Positions 16,964-24,956 of a stretch of 55,603 bases of DNA are shown here, in pieces; position 1 is the first letter of the stretch, and every line of letters begins with the position of its first letter. A model generated the notes under the pieces. The model saw nothing but the letters and a program-made list of their open reading frames with translations, had not been told where the DNA came from and searched no databases. The DNA lies in contig NZ_JARVRX010000022.1 in the NCBI RefSeq assembly GCF_030209435.1, positions 1-55,603 on the forward strand. The letters run 5' to 3'. The DNA comes from Mycolicibacterium sp. lyk4-40-TYG-92 (GTDB lineage: Bacteria; Actinomycetota; Actinomycetes; Mycobacteriales; Mycobacteriaceae). The position numbers and the translations under genes are program-made.

Positions 16964-18423
16964 GCGCCGCGCTGTCACCGGTCCCGGCATCGTCCATCAC
17001 CTCGTGGGATGACGAGGCCGACGTCGTCATCGTCGGTTACGGCATCGCCGGTGCGGCCGCCGCGGTGGAAGCCTCGGCAGCCGGCGCCGACGTCCTGGTC
17101 GTCGAGCGCACCGGCGGCTGGGGCGGCGCTGCCGCCATGGCCGGTGGGTTCATCTACCTCGGCGGTGGCACCGAGCTCCAAAAAGCCTGCGGTTTCGAGG
17201 ATTCCGTGGAGAACATGGCCGCCTTCCTGAAGGTGGCCATGGGTCCCGGCGCCGACGCCGAACGGATCGACGACTACTGCGCGGGTAGTGTCGCCCACTA
17301 CGACTGGCTGGTGAGCTGCGGCGTGCCGTTCAAGCCGGTGTTCTGGGGCGAACCGGGTTGGGAGCCACCGAGCGACGAGGGCCTGATGTTCACGGGCGGC
17401 GAAAATGCCTTCCCGTACAACACGATTGCCACTCCCGCGCCGCGCGGTCACGTGCCGCAGATGACCGACAAGGTCGCCGGCGAGCGCAGTGGCGGCTACA
17501 TGCTGATGAAGCCACTCGTGGAGACCGCGACGGCGCAGGGCGTCCGGTCGGTCTACGACACCGAGGTGCAGTCGCCCGTCACCGATGCCGACGGCCGGGT
17601 TGTCGGCATCGTCGCGCGCCGGTACAGCGACACCGTGGCGATCAGGGCCCGCCGCGGCGTGGTGCTGGCCTCGGGCAGCTTCGCCTACAGCGACGCGATG
17701 GTCGCGCAGTACGCGCCCCGCATCGCGGGCCGTCCGGCGGCGAGTATCGAGCAGCACGACGGCCGGGCGATCCGGATGGCGCAGGCGCTCGGCGCCGACC
17801 TGGCGCACATGGACGCCACCGAGGTGGCGTTCTTCTGCGACCCGCAGCAGTTGGTCCGCGGCATCCTGGTCAACGGCTTCGGTCAGCGCTACATCGCCGA
17901 GGACACCTATGCCGGACGCATCGGCCAGCAGACGCTGTACTACCAGGACAACACCGCCTATCTGATCATCGACGGCGATGCTCAGGAGGAGGCCATGGCC
18001 GCGACCTCGGCGACGCCGTTCCTGCGGCGCCCGGCCACCTGGGTGTGCGAGACGGTCGCCGAACTCGAAGCCGAGATCGGTCTGCCCGAGGGCGTCCTGC
18101 AGCACACCGTCGCCTACTACAACGAGCATGCCGCGCGCGGCGAGGACCCATTGCTGCACAAGAAGCCGCAGTGGCTGCGCCCGATCGGGTCCCCGGTCGG
18201 TGCGATCGACCTGCGCGGCAGCACCGGAGGGTTCACCCTCGGTGGCCTGCTGACCACGTTGGACGGCCGCGTACTGCACGTCGGCGGCGAGCCGATTCCC
18301 GGGCTGTTCGCGGCCGGCCGGAGCGCGGCCGGCCTGGCTGCCTGGGGTTATGCCAGCGGCGTTTCCCTCGGCGATGGCAGCTTCTACGGGCGTCGTGCCG
18401 GGAGGTCCGCGGCGCAGAGCTGA
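16960..18423 (+). CDS. FAD-binding dehydrogenase of the KstD/fumarate reductase family, diverged active site
   Basis: 487 residues from ATG 16960, which overlaps the dioxygenase stop (ATGA). FAD motif GYGIAGAAAAVEAS at 27-40 and a C-terminal FAD segment PGLFAAGRSAAGLAAWGYASG. The middle resembles 3-ketosteroid delta1-dehydrogenases. However, the C-terminal active-site block of true KstD (FYxxK...DLGTxGG with the catalytic Tyr) is replaced by GAIDLRGSTGGFTLGG, and the protein is about 80 residues shorter than the KstD at 29.2 kb. A different hydride acceptor reaction, such as a delta4 or ring-saturated ketone desaturase or an enoate reductase, is possible. It ends the hsaA-hsaC-like operon. 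Confidence 0.85.
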   Translation: MSAALSPVPASSITSWDDEADVVIVGYGIAGAAAAVEASAAGADVLVVERTGGWGGAAAMAGGFIYLGGGTELQKACGFEDSVENMAAFLKVAMGPGADAERIDDYCAGSVAHYDWLVSCGVPFKPVFWGEPGWEPPSDEGLMFTGGENAFPYNTIATPAPRGHVPQMTDKVAGERSGGYMLMKPLVETATAQGVRSVYDTEVQSPVTDADGRVVGIVARRYSDTVAIRARRGVVLASGSFAYSDAMVAQYAPRIAGRPAASIEQHDGRAIRMAQALGADLAHMDATEVAFFCDPQQLVRGILVNGFGQRYIAEDTYAGRIGQQTLYYQDNTAYLIIDGDAQEEAMAATSATPFLRRPATWVCETVAELEAEIGLPEGVLQHTVAYYNEHAARGEDPLLHKKPQWLRPIGSPVGAIDLRGSTGGFTLGGLLTTLDGRVLHVGGEPIPGLFAAGRSAAGLAAWGYASGVSLGDGSFYGRRAGRSAAQS

Positions 18424-18516
18424 ACCAGTCCGGCGTGTCGCCACCGCGCGTGTCGACACCATGACGATCCCGCAGCCGTGTCCCAGATTTGGGTCATGAG
18501 CTGCAGAATCGACACA

Positions 18517-18554
18517 CGAGGCGTCCCTTGCCAGCCCGGCTCGGGGCGCCTCGT
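18517..18554 (+). terminator. Probable hairpin terminator downstream of the KstD-like gene
   Basis: Arms ACGAGGCGTCCC (18517-18528) and GGGGCGCCTCGT (18543-18554) pair over 12 bp with one G-U, loop 14 nt; no T-run follows. This fits a tract-less mycobacterial terminator about 95 nt after the stop. Confidence 0.5.
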
Positions 18555-18623
18555 CGTGCATATATTCTCCCGCGCTCCCGCGAAATGTGTGACAAGCCCC
18601 ACCGCCATGTGATACAAACAGGC

Positions 18624-18642
18624 ATATTACTAATAGTAATAT
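18624..18642. promoter_or_regulatory. Operator overlapping the promoter of the IclR operon
   Basis: Perfect inverted repeat ATATTACT-AAT-AGTAATAT in a short AT-rich pocket unlike the surrounding GC-rich DNA. Its right arm contains TAATAT (18637-18642), a good -10 box, 31 nt before the start codon. An autoregulating IclR protein bound here would cover the promoter. Confidence 0.65.
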
Positions 18643-18673
18643 CTACACGGAGCAACGGAGCTTGGAGGCCGAC

Positions 18674-19474
18674 ATGACAGCAGCAGTCGAATCCACCACC
18701 CCCAGCGCGGTCATCGACCGGGTATCGCTGGTCCTCGACGCGTTCGACGGCCCCGGCCGCCTGACCCTGGCGCAGATCGTGCGCCGCACGGGTCTGCCCC
18801 GCTCGTCTGCCCACCGGATGCTGGAGCGACTGGTGCAGCTGCGCTGGCTGCGCCGCAACGGCCGCGACTACGAACTGGGGATGCGTCTGGTGGAGCTCGG
18901 CTCGCTGGCCGTGCACCAGGATCGCCTGCACCGTGCCGCCGGCCCGCTGCTGCATGAACTGCATCGCGCCACCGGCCTGGTCGTGCACCTTGCGGTGCTC
19001 GACGGCGGCGACGTCGTCTACCTGGAGAAGGTCGGCAACGGCATGATGACCGTGCTGCCGTCGCGAGTGGGTGGCCGCCAGCCGGCGCACTGTACCGCCG
19101 TCGGCAAGGCGATCCTGGCCTACAACCAGGACGCCGAGGTCGACCTCATGAGCCGCAAGACCAAGTACTCGATCGCCAATCGCGCCCAACTCGCCACCGA
19201 ACTGGCCAAGGTCCGCTCGCACGGCGTCGCCTTCGAGCGCGAAGAGTCGGTGCCCGGATTCGGTTGTGTCGCAGCGCCGATCGGCCGCCAGGGTGAGGCC
19301 GTCGCCGCCGTCTCCGTGTGTGGTCCAATGAACCGCATGGCCTTCGAACAGCTGACCGCGCCGGTGCGCATGACCGCCATGGGCATCTGGCGCAACGCCG
19401 AGGATTCCCGTGTGGCACCGACGCTGCAGCCGATGCGCCCGCTGCGCATGGGCCCGGCGCTGCAGTACGCGTGA
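18674..19474 (+). CDS. IclR family transcriptional regulator
   Basis: 266 residues from ATG 18674; GGAGG at 18664-18668 is correctly spaced, which rules out the in-frame TTG at 18662. N-terminal winged helix (residues 10-75) with LTLAQIVRRTGLPRSSAHRMLERLV as the recognition part, then the IclR effector domain with ALHCTAVGKAILA-type motif (HCTAVGKAILAY) and GFGCVAAPI. IclR proteins sense small organic acids or aromatics. It is the first gene of an operon with an esterase and an SDR and lies between the two ring-degradation operons, so it is the best candidate for cluster regulator. Confidence 0.92.
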   Translation: MTAAVESTTPSAVIDRVSLVLDAFDGPGRLTLAQIVRRTGLPRSSAHRMLERLVQLRWLRRNGRDYELGMRLVELGSLAVHQDRLHRAAGPLLHELHRATGLVVHLAVLDGGDVVYLEKVGNGMMTVLPSRVGGRQPAHCTAVGKAILAYNQDAEVDLMSRKTKYSIANRAQLATELAKVRSHGVAFEREESVPGFGCVAAPIGRQGEAVAAVSVCGPMNRMAFEQLTAPVRMTAMGIWRNAEDSRVAPTLQPMRPLRMGPALQYA

Positions 19475-20388
19475 GTCTCGACGCACAGATCGCCGGTCTC
19501 CTCGAGGCACTCAACGGCGGCTTTCCCGACCTGCCGAACATGACCGGCGCGCAAGCGCGCGCTGCCATCCGCGCACGGTTCGTCGCACCTGCCGAACCCG
19601 AGGCGGTCGGCTCCGTCACCGATACCCAGGTCGACGGCATCGGCGTCCGAATCTACCGCCCCAGCAGGCGCAACACAGAGGACGGACTTCCCGTTTTCGT
19701 CTTCGCGCACGGCGGCGGCTTCGTCTTCTGCGATCTGGACTCGCACGACGGTCTCTGCCGCAGCTTCGCGAATTCGATTCCTGCCGTGGTGGTTTCGGTC
19801 GACTACCGGCTGGCGCCCGAACATCGGTGGCCGGCCGCCGCCGAAGACGTCTACACCGTGACCCAGTGGGCTGCCGCGCATGCCACCGAACTCGGTGGCG
19901 ACCCGACGAAGCTCGTGGTCGGTGGCGACAGCGCCGGCGGCAACCTCTCCGCCGTCACCGCGCTCATGACCCGCGACCGCGGCGGTGCGCCGCTGGCCGC
20001 GCAGGTACTGCTCTACCCGGTACTGACCGCCGACTTCACCTACGGCTCGTACCACGAGTTCCGCACCGGCTACTACAACACCACCGCTGCCATGCAGTGG
20101 TACTGGGACCAGTACGTGCCCAACACCACTGACCGCGAAAACCCCTATGCCGCACCACTGTCCGCATCCGTCGAGGGCGTCGCCCCGACCGTGCTCGTGG
20201 TCACGGGCTACGACCCGATGCGCGACGAGGCCCTCGCCTACGCAGAGGCACTGCGCGAGGCAGGCGTGCCGGTGACCGAGCTGTACTACGGCGCCATCCA
20301 CGGCTTTCTGACCATGCCGGTGCTCGACATCGCGCACCGCGCCCGTCGCGACGTGGCCGACGCCGTGACCAAGTTGCTCGCCGACTAG
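19471..20388 (+). CDS. Alpha/beta hydrolase, hormone-sensitive-lipase-type esterase
   Basis: 305 residues from GTG 19471; the GTGA overlaps the IclR stop by four bases. Oxyanion motif HGGGF at 80-84, nucleophile Ser154 in GDSAGG, acid in GYDPMRDEA and histidine in IHGF near the end: the complete HSL-family (Lip) set. YRLAPEHRWPAAAEDV is also typical. It should hydrolyse short acyl esters. Because a Baeyer-Villiger monooxygenase is encoded nearby, ester or lactone products of that enzyme are possible substrates. Coupled to the regulator upstream and the SDR downstream. Confidence 0.92.
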   Translation: MSLDAQIAGLLEALNGGFPDLPNMTGAQARAAIRARFVAPAEPEAVGSVTDTQVDGIGVRIYRPSRRNTEDGLPVFVFAHGGGFVFCDLDSHDGLCRSFANSIPAVVVSVDYRLAPEHRWPAAAEDVYTVTQWAAAHATELGGDPTKLVVGGDSAGGNLSAVTALMTRDRGGAPLAAQVLLYPVLTADFTYGSYHEFRTGYYNTTAAMQWYWDQYVPNTTDRENPYAAPLSASVEGVAPTVLVVTGYDPMRDEALAYAEALREAGVPVTELYYGAIHGFLTMPVLDIAHRARRDVADAVTKLLAD

Positions 20389-20407
20389 ACGCGAGCACCG
20401 AACAATC

Positions 20408-20422
20408 GAGGAGATCATCATC
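20408..20422 (+). promoter_or_regulatory. Ribosome-binding site that decides a non-canonical ATC start
   Basis: GAGGAG (20408-20413) followed by ATC ATC ATC (20414-20422) and GGC ACC TAC. Only the third ATC (20420) has a normal 6-nt spacing. There is no ATG/GTG/TTG in frame between the ribosome-binding site and the Rossmann glycine motif. Confidence 0.6.
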
Positions 20423-21274
20423 GGCACCTACGCTGTTACCGGTTCGGCATCCGGCATGGGATACCAGGCGGCAGAGCAATTGCGCGCCCAGGGCCACACG
20501 GTGATCGGGGTCGACCTCAAGGACGCCGAGATCATCGCGGACCTGTCGACCGCCGACGGTCGGCGTACCGCCGCGACCCGGGTACTGGAGCTGTCCGAAG
20601 GCACGCTCGACGGTGCCGTGCTGGCCGCCGGGATCGGCCCCGGGGCCGGCGCCGACCGCGCCCGCCTGATCGCCCAGATCAACTACCTCGGCACCGTCGA
20701 CCTGGTGACGGCCTGGCGCCCGGCACTCGCCGCCGCCGGCAACGCGAAAGTCGTTGCGCTGGGCAGCAACTCCAGCACGACGGTGCCCGCGGTCCCCCGC
20801 CGCGCCATCCGCGCCCTGCTGGCCGGTGACGCCGACCGCGCGGCCCGGGCCGTGCGCTTCTTCGGCGGCGGCGCCTCCGCGCTCATGTACGCCGCGTCCA
20901 AGATCGCCGTGGCCCGCTGGGTCCGGCATACCGCGGTGACGGCCGACTGGGCCGGGCGCGGCATCCGGCTGAATGTCCTGGCGCCCGGGGCCATCATGAC
21001 CCCGCTGCTGCAGGCCCAGCTCGATTCACCGCGTGAGGGCAAGGCCGTGCGCGCCTTCCCGATCCCGACCGGCGGCTTCGGCGATCCCGTGCACCTGGCC
21101 AACTGGATCACCTTCATGCTCTCGGACTCTGCCGACTTCCTGTGCGGCAGCGTCATTTTCGTCGACGGCGGTACCGACGCCTACTTCCGGCCCGACGGCT
21201 GGCCCAAGAGCGCCCCCGTGCGCGACATTCCGCGGTATGTGTGGCGGCACCGCCGCTTCGCCAAGACCCGTTAG
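20420..21274 (+). CDS. SDR family oxidoreductase, apparent ATC start
   Basis: 284 residues if translation begins at ATC 20420. The frame upstream of ATG 20456 encodes GTYAVTGSASGMG, the complete NAD(P)-binding strand and glycine motif. Starting at ATG 20456 would remove all but the last two residues of the motif, so that start is unlikely. GAGGAG at 20408-20413 is 6 nt before ATC 20420, and no ATG, GTG or TTG fits between. Catalytic residues lie in ALGSNSS and YAASK. An insert of about 20 residues (VPRRAIRALLAGDADRAARA) before the YxxxK motif is unusual and could form a substrate lid. It follows the esterase by 31 nt and converges with the AraC gene, sharing TTAG. Confidence 0.8.
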   Translation: MGTYAVTGSASGMGYQAAEQLRAQGHTVIGVDLKDAEIIADLSTADGRRTAATRVLELSEGTLDGAVLAAGIGPGAGADRARLIAQINYLGTVDLVTAWRPALAAAGNAKVVALGSNSSTTVPAVPRRAIRALLAGDADRAARAVRFFGGGASALMYAASKIAVARWVRHTAVTADWAGRGIRLNVLAPGAIMTPLLQAQLDSPREGKAVRAFPIPTGGFGDPVHLANWITFMLSDSADFLCGSVIFVDGGTDAYFRPDGWPKSAPVRDIPRYVWRHRRFAKTR

Positions 21275-22221
21275 GGAGACGCGGCGCGGATTGCCTTGGG
21301 GCTCATGCCGTAACGGCGCTTGATCGCAGTGCTCAGCGCGAAGGCGGTGCCATAGCCGACGCGGCCCGCAACGGCTTCGATGGTGGCGTCGGACCCGCGC
21401 AGCAGGTCGACGGCCAGCGCCAGGCGAATCTCGGTGAGCAGCGCCATCGGCGGCTCGCCGACGAGTTGGGTGAATCGCCGCGCCAGTGCCGCCCGCGACA
21501 GCCCGACCTCGGCGGCCAGCGATCCCACGGTCCAGGGATGTGCCGGATTGTTCTCGATGAGCCGAAGTGCCGTGCCCACCTGCGGGTCCCGATACGCGCG
21601 ATACCAGGCCGGCGCCTCCTCACGGGAGAACCAGCTGCGCAATGCCGCGATGGTGAGCAGATCGAGCATGCGGTCGAGCACCGCACCTTGGGCCGGCTCG
21701 TCGCGCGACATCTCGTCGAGCAGCAGATCGACCAGCATGCTGTTGACCTCGCCCCGCCGGACCACCACGAGCGGCGGCAGCGCGGTCAGCAGCCGCCGGC
21801 AGACCGCCCCGACTTCTTCGTAGGCCCCGGTGATCAACAAGGTCTCCGCGTCGGGGCGGGTGCCCCAGCTGCGGATACCCAGACTCAGTGCCTCGCACAG
21901 TGGTTCACCATCGACGGTCGTGGTGACCTGCCCCGGGTGCACGACGACTCCGGGCGCGGTGGCCACGTCGTCGGCGACGGTATAGCCGTCGGGCCCCCGG
22001 AAGATCGCGATGTCACCTGCCTCGAGCCGCCGGCCGGCGGCATTGTCGGGCAGGACGGCGGCCGCCCCGCGGGCGACCACCACGATGGTGAGCGGAGCCT
22101 GGTCCTGCACCCGCAACGACCACGGCGGGTCGAGCAACGACCGCATCAGAAATGCGCCACGCGCACGTGGCCCTTCCAGCAACCCCGCCAGGGCGTCCAC
22201 AGGGAAAGCGTAGACGCTCAC
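21271..22221 (-). CDS. AraC family transcriptional regulator with N-terminal cupin
   Basis: 316 residues from GTG 22221; the open frame continues upstream through the divergent DUF1772 gene, which cannot be coding on both strands. The N-terminal half is a Cupin_6-type sensing domain (LTIVVVARGAAAVLPDNAAGRRLEAGDIAIFRGPDGYTV in shorter blocks). The C-terminal 100 residues hold two helix-turn-helix motifs: WTVGSLAAEVGLSRAALARRF and TIEAVAGRVGYGTAFALSTAI, ending in RYGMSPKAIR. This AraC subfamily commonly sits divergent from the gene it controls, here the DUF1772 membrane protein 60 bp away. Confidence 0.9.
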   Translation of the reverse strand: MSVYAFPVDALAGLLEGPRARGAFLMRSLLDPPWSLRVQDQAPLTIVVVARGAAAVLPDNAAGRRLEAGDIAIFRGPDGYTVADDVATAPGVVVHPGQVTTTVDGEPLCEALSLGIRSWGTRPDAETLLITGAYEEVGAVCRRLLTALPPLVVVRRGEVNSMLVDLLLDEMSRDEPAQGAVLDRMLDLLTIAALRSWFSREEAPAWYRAYRDPQVGTALRLIENNPAHPWTVGSLAAEVGLSRAALARRFTQLVGEPPMALLTEIRLALAVDLLRGSDATIEAVAGRVGYGTAFALSTAIKRRYGMSPKAIRAASP

Positions 22222-22269
22222 GTATGGAAGTGAGCCTTTTGGCGATGGATCGTCCAGACCTGAAGTCAA

Positions 22270-22281
22270 TACGGTCAGCAC
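22270..22281 (+). promoter_or_regulatory. -10 box for a leaderless DUF1772 transcript
   Basis: TACGGT (22270-22275) ends 6 nt before ATG 22282 and no ribosome-binding site precedes the start, fitting a leaderless mRNA controlled by the divergent AraC protein. Confidence 0.48.
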
Positions 22282-22794
22282 ATGACATTCACCAAGCTCC
22301 CCCAGCCACTCGGCACGACGGCGCTCATCGTCGCCCTGTTGTCCTCCGGGCTGCTCGCCGGCCTCTACTACGCCTACGCGGTGTCGGTGATGCCCGCACT
22401 CGGCGCGTTCGACGACCGGACCTTCATCGACGTCATGAACAAGATCAACGTCGTCATCGTCAATCCGCCGTTCCTGCTGACCTTCCTCGGCTCGGTCGGC
22501 TTCAGCGCCCTGGCCGGGGCGTTCTTCCTCAAGCCCGGCGCCCGCCCCGTCCTGGTCTGGATCGGCATCGGCTTGGCCCTCAACATCGCCAGCCTCGCCA
22601 TCACGTCGGTGATCAACGTCCCCCTGAACGACAAGCTCGCCACCGCGGCCGCGTCGACCAATCCCGCCGATCTCGCGTCGCTCCGCGAGCAGTTCGAGTC
22701 GTCGTGGGTGCGCTGGAACATTATCCGAGCGCTGGCCAACACCGCGGCCACCGGCGTCCTGGGCTGGGCCCTCGCCGTGCCGGTCCGCGGTTGA
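22282..22794 (+). CDS. DUF1772 (anthrone oxygenase-like) integral membrane protein
   Basis: 170 residues with four predicted membrane segments near 14-36, 62-80, 88-106 and 145-165. The signature of DUF1772 is seen in the first segment (GLLAGLYYAYAVSVMPAL) and in INVVIVNPPFLLTF, and the end WNIIRALANTAATGVLGWAL is also typical. Some members are anthrone oxygenases that need no cofactor, but most actinobacterial members have no known role. It is divergent from the AraC regulator, a pairing seen often for this family, and probably its target. Confidence 0.85.
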   Translation: MTFTKLPQPLGTTALIVALLSSGLLAGLYYAYAVSVMPALGAFDDRTFIDVMNKINVVIVNPPFLLTFLGSVGFSALAGAFFLKPGARPVLVWIGIGLALNIASLAITSVINVPLNDKLATAAASTNPADLASLREQFESSWVRWNIIRALANTAATGVLGWALAVPVRG

Positions 22795-22860
22795 CGGCTG
22801 ATTTGCGCACGGTGACCACAACCATGGGCCGGCGCGCAGAACTGCGGCATCGTCGCGTCG

Positions 22861-24294
22861 GTGGTGAGTTCAGAGATCAAGGCCAGTGATGCGCAGCTGG
22901 CGAAAGGCCTGCGGCGCAGGCATTTGAACCTGATCGCCCTCGGCGGGGTGATCGGCGCCGGGCTGTTCGTCGGCAGCGGTGTCGTGATCGGCAGTGCCGG
23001 GCCCGCGGCCATCGTGTCGTTCCTGATCGCCGGCATCATCACCCTGCTGATCATGCGGATGCTCGCCGAGATGGCGGTCGCGCAACCAGTGGTCGGTTCG
23101 TTCTACGTCTACGCCCGGCAGGCGCTCGGGCGCCGTGGTGGCTTCGTCACAGGCTGGATGTACTGGTACTTCTTCGTCATCGTGGTCGCGGTCGAAGCCG
23201 TTGCGGGCGGGCGCATCCTGCATCTGTGGCTGCCCGCGGTGCCGCTGTGGGTGCTCAGCCTCGGCCTGATGCTGGCCCTCACCGCAAGCAATCTGGTCTC
23301 GGCGCGCTCGTTCGGCGAGTTCGAGTACTGGTTCTCGTCGGTGAAAGTCATTGCCATCGTGGTGTTCCTGGGCATGGGCGCACTCTGGATCTCCGGCCTG
23401 TGGCCGCACTCCACACCCGGTCTGGCCAACCTCATCGATCACGGAGGCTTCGCTCCGCTCGGCTGGGGCGCGGTGCTGGCGGCCGTGGTGCCCTGCGTCG
23501 CGTTCTACACGGGCGCCGAGATCGTCACCATAGCCGCAGCCGAGTCCGACGAACCCGAGCGTGCGGTGACGCGGGCGATGAAGTCGATCGTGTTCCGCAT
23601 CATCGGGTTCTACGTGGGATCGATCCTCGTGGTTGTGGCCATCCAGCCGTGGAACACCAAGAGCGTGAGCATCAGCCCCTACGCCTCGGTGCTCACCGTT
23701 CTGGGCATCCCCGGCGTCGCGACGATCATGAACTTCATCGTGCTGACCGCCGTGCTGTCCTGCCTCAACTCGGCGCTGTACACGACCTCACGAATGCTGT
23801 TCGCGCTCACCACCTCCGGCGACGCTCCGCGGTTCTTCACCAAGCTGTCCCCCAGTGGCGTCCCGCGCCGTGCGATCCTGCTGGGCACCGCCGTCGGCTA
23901 CGCATCGGTCGCCGCGACCTACGTGTGGGGCGACGTGGTGTTCAACTTCCTGATCAACTCCTACGGCGCCGTCGCCTTGTTCGTCTACCTGATCATCGCG
24001 ATATCGCAGGTCGTCCTGCGGCGCCGGATCGAGCGGACCGCCCCGGGCACGCTCAAGCTGAAGATGTGGCTGTTCCCCTGGTTGAGCTACGCCACCATCG
24101 CCCTCATGGCCACTGTCATCCTGGCGATGGCGTTCCTGCCCGACACCCGGTCCCAGTTCCTGATGAGTGGTGTCACCCTGGCCGTCATCCTCGTCTCGTT
24201 CGAGGTGGTCCGGCGGCGCACCCCAGCCGAGCCCGCAGCCCCGGTTCCGCTCGGCGACAACAGCCGCGTACCGGTCGACGCGGTCGACAACTGA
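22861..24294 (+). CDS. Amino acid permease, APC superfamily (GABA/proline-type)
   Basis: 477 residues from GTG 22861 with about twelve membrane segments. The N-terminal GLRRRHLNLIALGGVIGAGLF and the SGPAAI-like turn (SAGPAAIVSFLIAG) are the substrate-binding signature of the amino acid transporter (AAT) family. AESDEPERAVTRAMKS is the cytoplasmic loop motif. Substrates in this group include GABA, proline, aromatic and basic amino acids, and cannot be chosen from sequence alone. It lies 66 nt after the DUF1772 gene and 7 nt from a convergent TetR gene; no link to ring degradation is evident. Confidence 0.9.
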   Translation: MVSSEIKASDAQLAKGLRRRHLNLIALGGVIGAGLFVGSGVVIGSAGPAAIVSFLIAGIITLLIMRMLAEMAVAQPVVGSFYVYARQALGRRGGFVTGWMYWYFFVIVVAVEAVAGGRILHLWLPAVPLWVLSLGLMLALTASNLVSARSFGEFEYWFSSVKVIAIVVFLGMGALWISGLWPHSTPGLANLIDHGGFAPLGWGAVLAAVVPCVAFYTGAEIVTIAAAESDEPERAVTRAMKSIVFRIIGFYVGSILVVVAIQPWNTKSVSISPYASVLTVLGIPGVATIMNFIVLTAVLSCLNSALYTTSRMLFALTTSGDAPRFFTKLSPSGVPRRAILLGTAVGYASVAATYVWGDVVFNFLINSYGAVALFVYLIIAISQVVLRRRIERTAPGTLKLKMWLFPWLSYATIALMATVILAMAFLPDTRSQFLMSGVTLAVILVSFEVVRRRTPAEPAAPVPLGDNSRVPVDAVDN

Positions 24295-24301
24295 ACCGAG
24301 G

Positions 24302-24886
24302 TCACTGCCCCGCTGCGAGGATGCTGATCGCGATATCGGTGGCCGGGCCGATGACACTTTCGATGTCCAGGTCGTCCTCGGCGGTCTGGGCGGCCAGCTC
24401 GCGCACACCGGCCAGCAGCATCACGGCTTTGGGCTTGGTGATCGGCGGCAGCCCCGCACGCTGAAATCCCGGATTGGCGGCGAGTTCGCCGAGCAGCGCG
24501 GCGAGTTCCGCGAAATTGCGCCGCTGAATCGGGCGGGCGGCCGCCCCCAACGCGGGCAGGTCGCGGATCCAGCTCAGTGAAATCGCCGGGCGCGCAGTCA
24601 GATGCGCGATGTAGGCGGTGAACATCTGGCGAATCTGATTGTGCCAGTGCGCATCTGAATCGACGGCCTGCCGGATGTCGGCGACCAGATCGTCGGTCAC
24701 CGAGGCCAGCAGTGCCAGGTAGCACTCCTGCTTGTTCGCGAAATACAGGTAGAAGGTGGTCTTGGAGGCCTGCGCCACCCGCACGATGTCGACCACGGAC
24801 GTCGTGGCGTAGCCACGTTCGGCAATCAACGTGGCAAGGGCGTCCACGAATCGCTGACGGGCGTCGTCATCCTCCGTGTTGCGCAT
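24302..24886 (-). CDS. TetR family transcriptional regulator
   Basis: 194 residues. TetR_N helix-turn-helix at about 8-55 (ATLIAERGYATTSVVDIVRVAQASKTTFYLYF in blocks), followed by an all-helical ligand domain with a TetR_C-like region. A TAACGT box (minus, 24898-24893) ends 6 nt before the ATG, so its own mRNA should be leaderless. Two copies of a 7-4-7 inverted repeat occupy the gap to the divergent secreted beta-propeller gene. It probably represses itself and that gene, and possibly the SDR downstream. Confidence 0.9.
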   Translation of the reverse strand: MRNTEDDDARQRFVDALATLIAERGYATTSVVDIVRVAQASKTTFYLYFANKQECYLALLASVTDDLVADIRQAVDSDAHWHNQIRQMFTAYIAHLTARPAISLSWIRDLPALGAAARPIQRRNFAELAALLGELAANPGFQRAGLPPITKPKAVMLLAGVRELAAQTAEDDLDIESVIGPATDIAISILAAGQ

Positions 24887-24888
24887 GG

Positions 24889-24937
24889 CAGTACGTTATC
24901 GTACTGTCCCCTGACGTGCGAGTACGAGGTCGTACTC
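24889..24937. promoter_or_regulatory. Two TetR operators, consensus sAGTACG-N4-CGTACTs
   Basis: Site 1: CAGTACG-TTAT-CGTACTG at 24889-24906. Site 2: GAGTACG-AGGT-CGTACTC at 24920-24937. Both are perfect 18-bp inverted repeats, and their centres are 31 bp apart, near three helical turns, so two dimers could bind on one face. Site 1 covers the leftward -10 box. Confidence 0.82.
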
Positions 24938-24956
24938 AGAGATGGGGAAGACGATG

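Noticed and set aside
22222..22821. N-terminal extension of the AraC regulator
   Set aside because: It runs antisense through the whole DUF1772 gene; GTG 22221 gives a complete cupin domain.
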